From NCBI GenBank assembly GCA_029721435.1, contig CM056592.1, positions 35,289,611 through 35,353,610 on the forward strand: a DNA stretch of 64,000 bases. The letters are read 5' to 3'. Each line of letters opens with the position of its first letter. The first letter of the stretch is position 1. Below, in pieces: positions 58,616 to 64,000 of this stretch. Under the pieces are notes generated by a model. That model did not search any database. It saw only the letters and a list, made by a program, of their open reading frames with translations, and had not been told where the DNA came from. The translations under genes and the position numbers were made by a program. This DNA comes from Gymnothorax reevesii. Lineage: Eukaryota > Chordata > Actinopteri > Anguilliformes > Muraenidae.

Positions 58616-61600
58616 AAATGGGTGAAACGCAAACATAAAATGTGAGAAAGTGTACCCCAGGTGATTGTAACCTAGTGCTGAAACACCACCGAGATGCACA
58701 CGTGCAAAACAAAATGGCAGTAGATAATCAAAATTTGGGAAGTTTGATGTGTAGGAAATGTGTTGTCAGTCCCATTGTAAAACCTCTCCTGGTGAGACCT
58801 ACATTGTCATCCAGAGAAGGGGTAGACTATTTAAATGGGGATGATATTGAATAGTTCACAGAATGAGAAGTGCCCAAGCTCTGAACCCTATGTTTGTTCC
58901 TTCAGAGTCTTGAAACATCTTGAAGACATTTTTGACCAACCTGATGCTGGTGCCAGCTCAACCACGACTGGTTGGTTTCTGTGGACCATGAGGAGTCTGG
59001 GGAAATGGGCTGTGGAGATGTCCTTGGAGGATGCAGACAGTTTAGCTCTAGATTTGGATTTTGGCTTTACCCCAAAGCCCAGTCACCAGTTTCTTATCGT
59101 CTGCAGCCACACTGCGGCCTTTGCCCTACTCTGATGAGGGTTTTATCAGGGGAACTCGGCCAATGTTTATCTCTGTTATTTTAGTCTTGTCCAAATCTGC
59201 TACGTCCGGTAATTTTACAGTCTGTGAACTCCTCATCTCCCTGTGATGTGAGTGATATCTTGCCCGCTGTATGGTCTCCTGTAAATGTGACCCATTGTTA
59301 ACACAAATCCTATGCAACCAGCTTGTTGGGAATCTAGAGTTACTGTTCACATTTTGATGATACAGATGCGAGCATTTTACTTTTACAACCTAACCAGTGC
59401 CTAACCGTCTCCCTGAATCAATACCATTGAAATGAACGGCAGTGCTCAAGATTGTACCTCTGATCACTAAGTCCTCAAAACTGAATTTAATTGTTCTATT
59501 TGTATGACATGCACTTCATGCCAAATTGCCAATTTAATTGTCTGTTAAACTTTTTGTTAAATGTTAATTGTTACCTGATGTCACTGAGTCATGCGCACTG
59601 AAACCAGAACCTCGAAACCAGAACCAATGATGCCATGTTTGATGTCATTCCTTGCCAATAAATACTGTTGTTTCCTTGACAAAGGAGGTTCCCTGGGCCT
59701 CTTCGGCTGGAGGCATTGTTGACGGAGCAGCTTTATGACTCTCAGAGCACTTTGTTGTGATGACGACGGCAGCGACAGTGACGACATTTATAAAGGCTGA
59801 ATACATTGACTTTGTCCCGTGATGTTGTCACTAATATTCCAGACATGCCTTGATAACTGTTTGCGCTTTAAATTGAAATGATTCCCAAATTCAAATGTTC
59901 CCGCAGTGAGCATTGAAAAGGCCCGTCAAAAAGTTGTATTTTTGTCTGTTCGCATTAATCATTAAATATGCTTGAGCAATGCTCAAGATTTGCGAAATGG
60001 GATTAGATTAAAGCGATGGTATCTCGACTGATTCAGAAACCCAGAATCCAATTTTGCTGATGGAATCATAGAACATCTTTGGCGGTTATTGTATTGTTTC
60101 AGAACTTGGCAGTCATATTTTCAGGCAGAAAATGACTCTATGGTGGTTAGCAGTCGCGCAGATATTATGGAAATTGAGGAGTATTCATATTTAATTGACA
60201 GGCTTAACTAATCCTGATTGGTTGATCTTGTATTGTAAAAAGTGTCAATAAATGCTGCTCTCTGAGATTTCCACCATGGCCCTTCAGAAAAACAAAAGCA
60301 CGTGCTGGAGGATTCTGTAAGCAGAACTGGGATTGGCTGGTTGGACGTTTGCTCTGTTCTGAGTCTGAGGTCGAGCGCGTTTGGAAATTCCAGGGATCAG
60401 TGGGAACATCGTGTTCCTCCATACGGTTTGCATCAGGTTTCCAGCTCGGCTATAGTGGAGCGCGCGGCACGTAATGCACCAGGCCAAAGCCTCAGCCTCG
60501 GGAATTACATCATTGTTCATCTGGAGGTGATTTTGGATAACAAACCCTCTCCGGCGGATGAGCCGAACTGTGCCCGTCTCGACCATGTGCAGCATCTCAA
60601 GTCTGTTCGGCTTCTTTCACGCGCAGCAGGGTATCTTGCTCTGCGTAACGCCTCACCTGTGGTCTTTCGTATGATGGTATGCTGATATTACTATGGACCA
60701 AAGCCTTTTCGGCAGAAATGTATACAGAACACCACTGGAATCTATGTACAGTTTTGTGTAGGAAGTTTTTTCAGTGTAGACCTCTCGCTAACCCCACACA
60801 CACGCACGCACACGCTCTTTCGCTCCATTGGGTCCACAGGTGTAGTTGGTTTGGAGGTTGTTACATAAGGCTGAAGAAGTTGAACATGGTCGTGCCTCGT
60901 TCAGCAGCTGAATCACAATAGTTGCATAACAGTGTTTGATCACTCGTATAGACTGCGGTCTTGGGGTTTCCAGGAAACGTTGCAACACGACTCTTGTCAT
61001 GTAATCAAGAGGCCTGCATTGTTTTGGCAGCTTGGGTTGATGTTGGGGTCCAAGTACAGTTTGAAGGGTTGGGAGTTTGATTTGCAGGGCCCCGAGTTGT
61101 ACAGGGGAGGGGGGGGAGAGTGGTGTGGATCTACACATGGAAGCAGTTTCCCGCAGTTTCTGTCTCAGGGTGTCCACCTCTGGTCCGTCCACAGTGGTTC
61201 CCTGCACTGGGGACAGCTGTGCGGCCGGTTCTGCTACAGCAGTCCTGCAGGTGTGTAAACGCTCACATCCCCGCTTCACACCCTGGGAGAGGTGACTAAT
61301 TCTGCTCTGTGGCGCTTCACACTTAGTCCTTGTTGCTGCGCAACGCACTCAGGTGGTTACACAACATGCTACCCCAAAAAGATTTGCGGCGCAGATGGTT
61401 TTCGTGCGCGTGCGGCTACATGTCCCGTGTGAATGTGCATTTTTAAGTTGGTTGCACTCCTTGGAATGGTAGTTCAACAAGAACGACTTGGGCTAATGTT
61501 GACTCCTGATTTGAGTTTTAATGGTAGTAGAAACGTCATTTCTTAAATTTTCACTGATGATACGAATTGCTAATCGGACATCCTGGCCTGTTCTGTCGCA

Positions 61601-61754
61601 TTTGCAAAGAATATTTGGCACTGGTTGGATGGCATTCAGCTACCAAGATGCTAAAGCATGCTGGCTAGTATTTGACAGACCATAGCAAATTTTAAATCGC
61701 ACAAACTTATTAAAAATAAATTTTCAAAAAAATTATAAATTAAATTCTTTTGTG

Positions 61755-61848
61755 CTGTTGAAAAACCTATCATGTGGCACTTGTTTAAAAGAGCTCCCCC
61801 CAGGGGGAGCTCTTTGAAGCAAGTTGAGACTTGATAAGTTTTCAACAG
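61755..61848. mobile_element. hairpin MITE, copy 3 (core only)
   Basis: Arms CTGTTGAAAAACCTATCATG and the inverse meet at GAGCTCCCCCCAGGGGGAGCTC (written here as the two halves of one hairpin). The left flank AAATTTTCAAAAAAATTATA matches copy 1 (20177 on). The CCCTTT ends seen in the other copies were not found. Confidence 0.8.
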
Positions 61849-62479
61849 TGCGTGATAATTCAAATTATCAATATATTTTTTTTATTTATTTCAATGTTCT
61901 GAGGGTTCATACGTTAAGATTTAATGTTCCGCTTTTGTCATATTGCAACAAGACGAAACCATCTTTAGGCAGTGCAGTGCTGAAATGCGTTGTCACGATG
62001 GTGCACTGTACAGTGTTGTTTTGATTGCAGAAAAAGGCCAGATTAGCCTGTAGCCCCGGGGTTGGACCGTGAAATATTTAACCTTTTCGCTCACCTGAAT
62101 CGGGTGATGTGAGATGTCTGCAGTTAAGTACATAAGAGTTTAAGGAAGTTCTTATGTACTTGCATAAGCAGAGGATGAGGAGGATTGAGGGACAAATTAA
62201 TGTAAAGCCAAGAAAGCATTTCTATGGAGAAAATCTGACTGGAATTTTCAGGCAAGATGAGGTCATGCTCAGGGACACAGACCCTTACAGCCATCTTCTT
62301 CAAAGTGTTTCCCATCACAAGTAGTCTAACCTAGTTCCTTTAGTTGTGTTCTGCAAAGAGGTGGCTGTTTACTGACCCATTTGCATAAATGACTCTGAGA
62401 CCTGCCTTCTAAATTTGCAGTATTAATTTGAAGGGCAAACATTCATCGGTATTTTTGCTGATGGGCAAGTGTCAATAAT

Positions 62480-63081
62480 GGGGGCAGCCAAGCCAATGTT
62501 GACATGGAGATTAAAAAAAAATTTTTGAAGTATATATTATGATTGGTCATTATAAGTGGAGAACTCATTGTAATATATTGCTAAACTGTAAAAATATAAA
62601 TAATTATGCATATATGTATAATATATTGAAATAAATACATTGAACTAATTGATACTATTGATGTCATTCCGTGACAATTTGCCGCTTGTAATTCCGTGAC
62701 ATTCACTTTTTGAAATTTCTTGTCCATAAAGCAGGGTTAAAGTCGATACTTGTTTCTATAACTTACAGTATTAACAAAAAACACCTTAAATATGAACATA
62801 TTGAAGTTTCATAACTTAACTATGATAGGAACATCACTTTCTGGATAGTTAAACACAACATTAAAAAAAACGTCAATTTTGTGTAATTCCGTGACGGAGT
62901 ATTTTTTGCTTGTTTCTTCTATGAAAATTTCTCAAAAAAAAATATTTTCACTTAATAATATTAAAGAACAGGCTAATACCTTCAATATGACATATCATTC
63001 TTGAGTTTATCTTATTTAGTTGTAGAGTTACAAACCCAAAATGTAATGGGACTGTAATTCCGTGACAGCTTGGCGGCCCCC
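62480..63081. mobile_element. 602-bp MITE, copy 2, with TAAT target duplication
   Basis: Same family and orientation as 58026-58615, with few differences by eye. It is flanked by TAAT on both sides (62476-62479, 63082-63085). It has an extra TGTAATTCCGTGAC near the right end that copy 1 lacks. Confidence 0.9.
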
Positions 63082-63891
63082 TAATGTTTGGGATGCACTT
63101 ATTTTAATACATCTTCAGTGTAGCTTCTGTTTAGCTTGCAATATCAATCATGCAAGAATTTAGAGCGCTGTAAATCGGGCTGTAGAGAAACTGCAAGGCC
63201 AGTGTGACTGTTCCAACCACAGAAGGCGGGTGCACGCGAGGGTTCCGGCTTGCATAGGAGGAATTGAGCGATCTAGTTGACGAAGCGTGTAATTGTGTCT
63301 TGGTGGAAAGTTGGGATAATGTTGGACAACATATTTTTGCAAAGTAAGAAATCAGACTGCTGATCCCGTATGAATATACGAGGACTGGTCTTTATCAGAT
63401 CATATTGACTGTGCACGATGCTTACATCGCCTGTATGTTCTGTGATTATCCATACTGGTTCTGTAGCTCTGAATTTCAGCCAGCCTGCCACCATTGTTAT
63501 CGACATCATAAATGGTTGTTCATTTATTAGGGTTGTAGCGTTTGGCATGATCCTGAAATTACTGCATAAAGCCTTCTGCAAGCACTGCAGCTCTGTGATG
63601 CTTCATAAGATAAGGCTCCTGAGGAACATTTTGATTGGGGAAAATTCAACAAAGTCTGTGTATGGGAACTGGGACTCTTTCACACTTGTATATTTATTTT
63701 TCACAGCAGTACAGTCTGTGACCTCAGTCCAGGTACATGCAGTAATGTTACAGGTTAAAGGGCTACATGAGAAAGGCTGTACACTCTGGCGCTGTTCGCC
63801 CTGACGAAATGAGTCCTGACTTGCTAACTATCTCAGTGTCTGGGGATATGTTCTTTTATCAGGCAGGTCTGTAGAAAGCCCTGAAAATTCT

Positions 63892-63906
63892 TTTTTTTTT
63901 TTTTTT
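63892..63906. repeat. poly(T) tract
   Basis: Run of T residues in csnk1d intron 1. Another starts at the window end (about 63991). Confidence 0.8.
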
Positions 63907-64000
63907 AAATGAGTATAAGCGGTTTACTAATAACTGAAGCAGATTTCCAGTTGAGCTCACGACTGGGGTGCACGCCTTATTGTTTGTTTGTTTTTTTTTT

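Larger units (their letters stand above)
54947..64000 (+). other. csnk1d intron 1 (5' part)
   Basis: The intron starts at GTAAGT (54947) and continues to the end of the window, so it is at least 9 kb long. It carries several DNA-transposon copies, listed separately. ORFs inside it (for example 60302-60685 on plus and 60788-61348 on minus) match no family I recognise and have no supporting gene structure. Confidence 0.75.

Noticed and set aside
60302..60685. 127-codon plus-strand ORF with an overlapping 103-codon minus ORF
   Set aside because: Both strands are open over the same GC-richer DNA, and neither product resembles a known protein.
60788..61348. 186-codon minus-strand ORF in csnk1d intron 1
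   Set aside because: No family resemblance. It lies in a GC-richer intronic patch where long open frames are expected by chance; a weakly coiled-coil-like stretch (PEVDTLRQKLRE) is not enough to call a gene.
54947..64000. Further csnk1d exons
   Set aside because: I looked for the conserved second exon (GEEVAIKLE, KTKHPQLHIESK) and found nothing similar. It must lie past the window end.

Overview
This window looks like nuclear DNA from a ray-finned fish, probably a teleost. It has split genes with GT-AG introns, several decayed Tc1/mariner transposons, a tRNA-like SINE of a kind common in fish, many short non-autonomous DNA transposons (MITEs), microsatellites and a long minisatellite. Nothing suggests a prokaryotic or organellar origin. 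The species cannot be named from the sequence alone.

Only two protein-coding genes can be named with confidence. The first is c1qtnf1 (CTRP1, a secreted C1q/TNF-related protein). It lies on the minus strand with three coding exons (26039-25870, 25171-25053, 21246-20696). They join in frame to 840 nt, or 279 residues, close to the roughly 281 residues of mammalian CTRP1. The second is the first coding exon of csnk1d (casein kinase 1 delta) on the plus strand at 54871-54946. Its CpG-rich promoter lies around it and its first intron runs to the end of the window. The two genes point away from each other, with about 29 kb between their start codons. In human, C1QTNF1 and CSNK1D both lie on 17q25.3, so the pairing fits conserved synteny. 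A third candidate is a 71-nt first exon of a THAP zinc-finger gene at 36370-36440, for which no second exon was found.

Region by region: 0-7.6 kb is non-coding apart from a minisatellite of about 59 units of 55 bp (1866-5046). On the minus strand that array is open in all three frames, which creates spurious giant ORFs. From 7.6 to 20.2 kb lie two Tc1/mariner relics, a CA tract, several inverted-repeat elements, a SINE and two copies of one repeat in which an internal segment is inverted in one copy. From 20.2 to 26.0 kb is c1qtnf1, with a nested pair of MITEs just past its 3' end. From 26 to 54.6 kb is a long intergenic stretch with a piggyBac-like MITE, nested MITEs, a near-perfect palindrome, the THAP exon, a GC- and purine-rich patch with a G-quadruplex motif, a candidate splice-bounded exon and long foldback elements. 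From 54.6 kb to the end is the csnk1d promoter, exon 1 and intron 1; the intron carries two copies of one 0.6-kb MITE and a third copy of a hairpin MITE.

No new multi-gene system is visible. The most interesting observations are the orphan THAP exon, the three-frame-open minisatellite, the nested and hairpin MITEs, the internally inverted repeat and a possible poison micro-exon in c1qtnf1.
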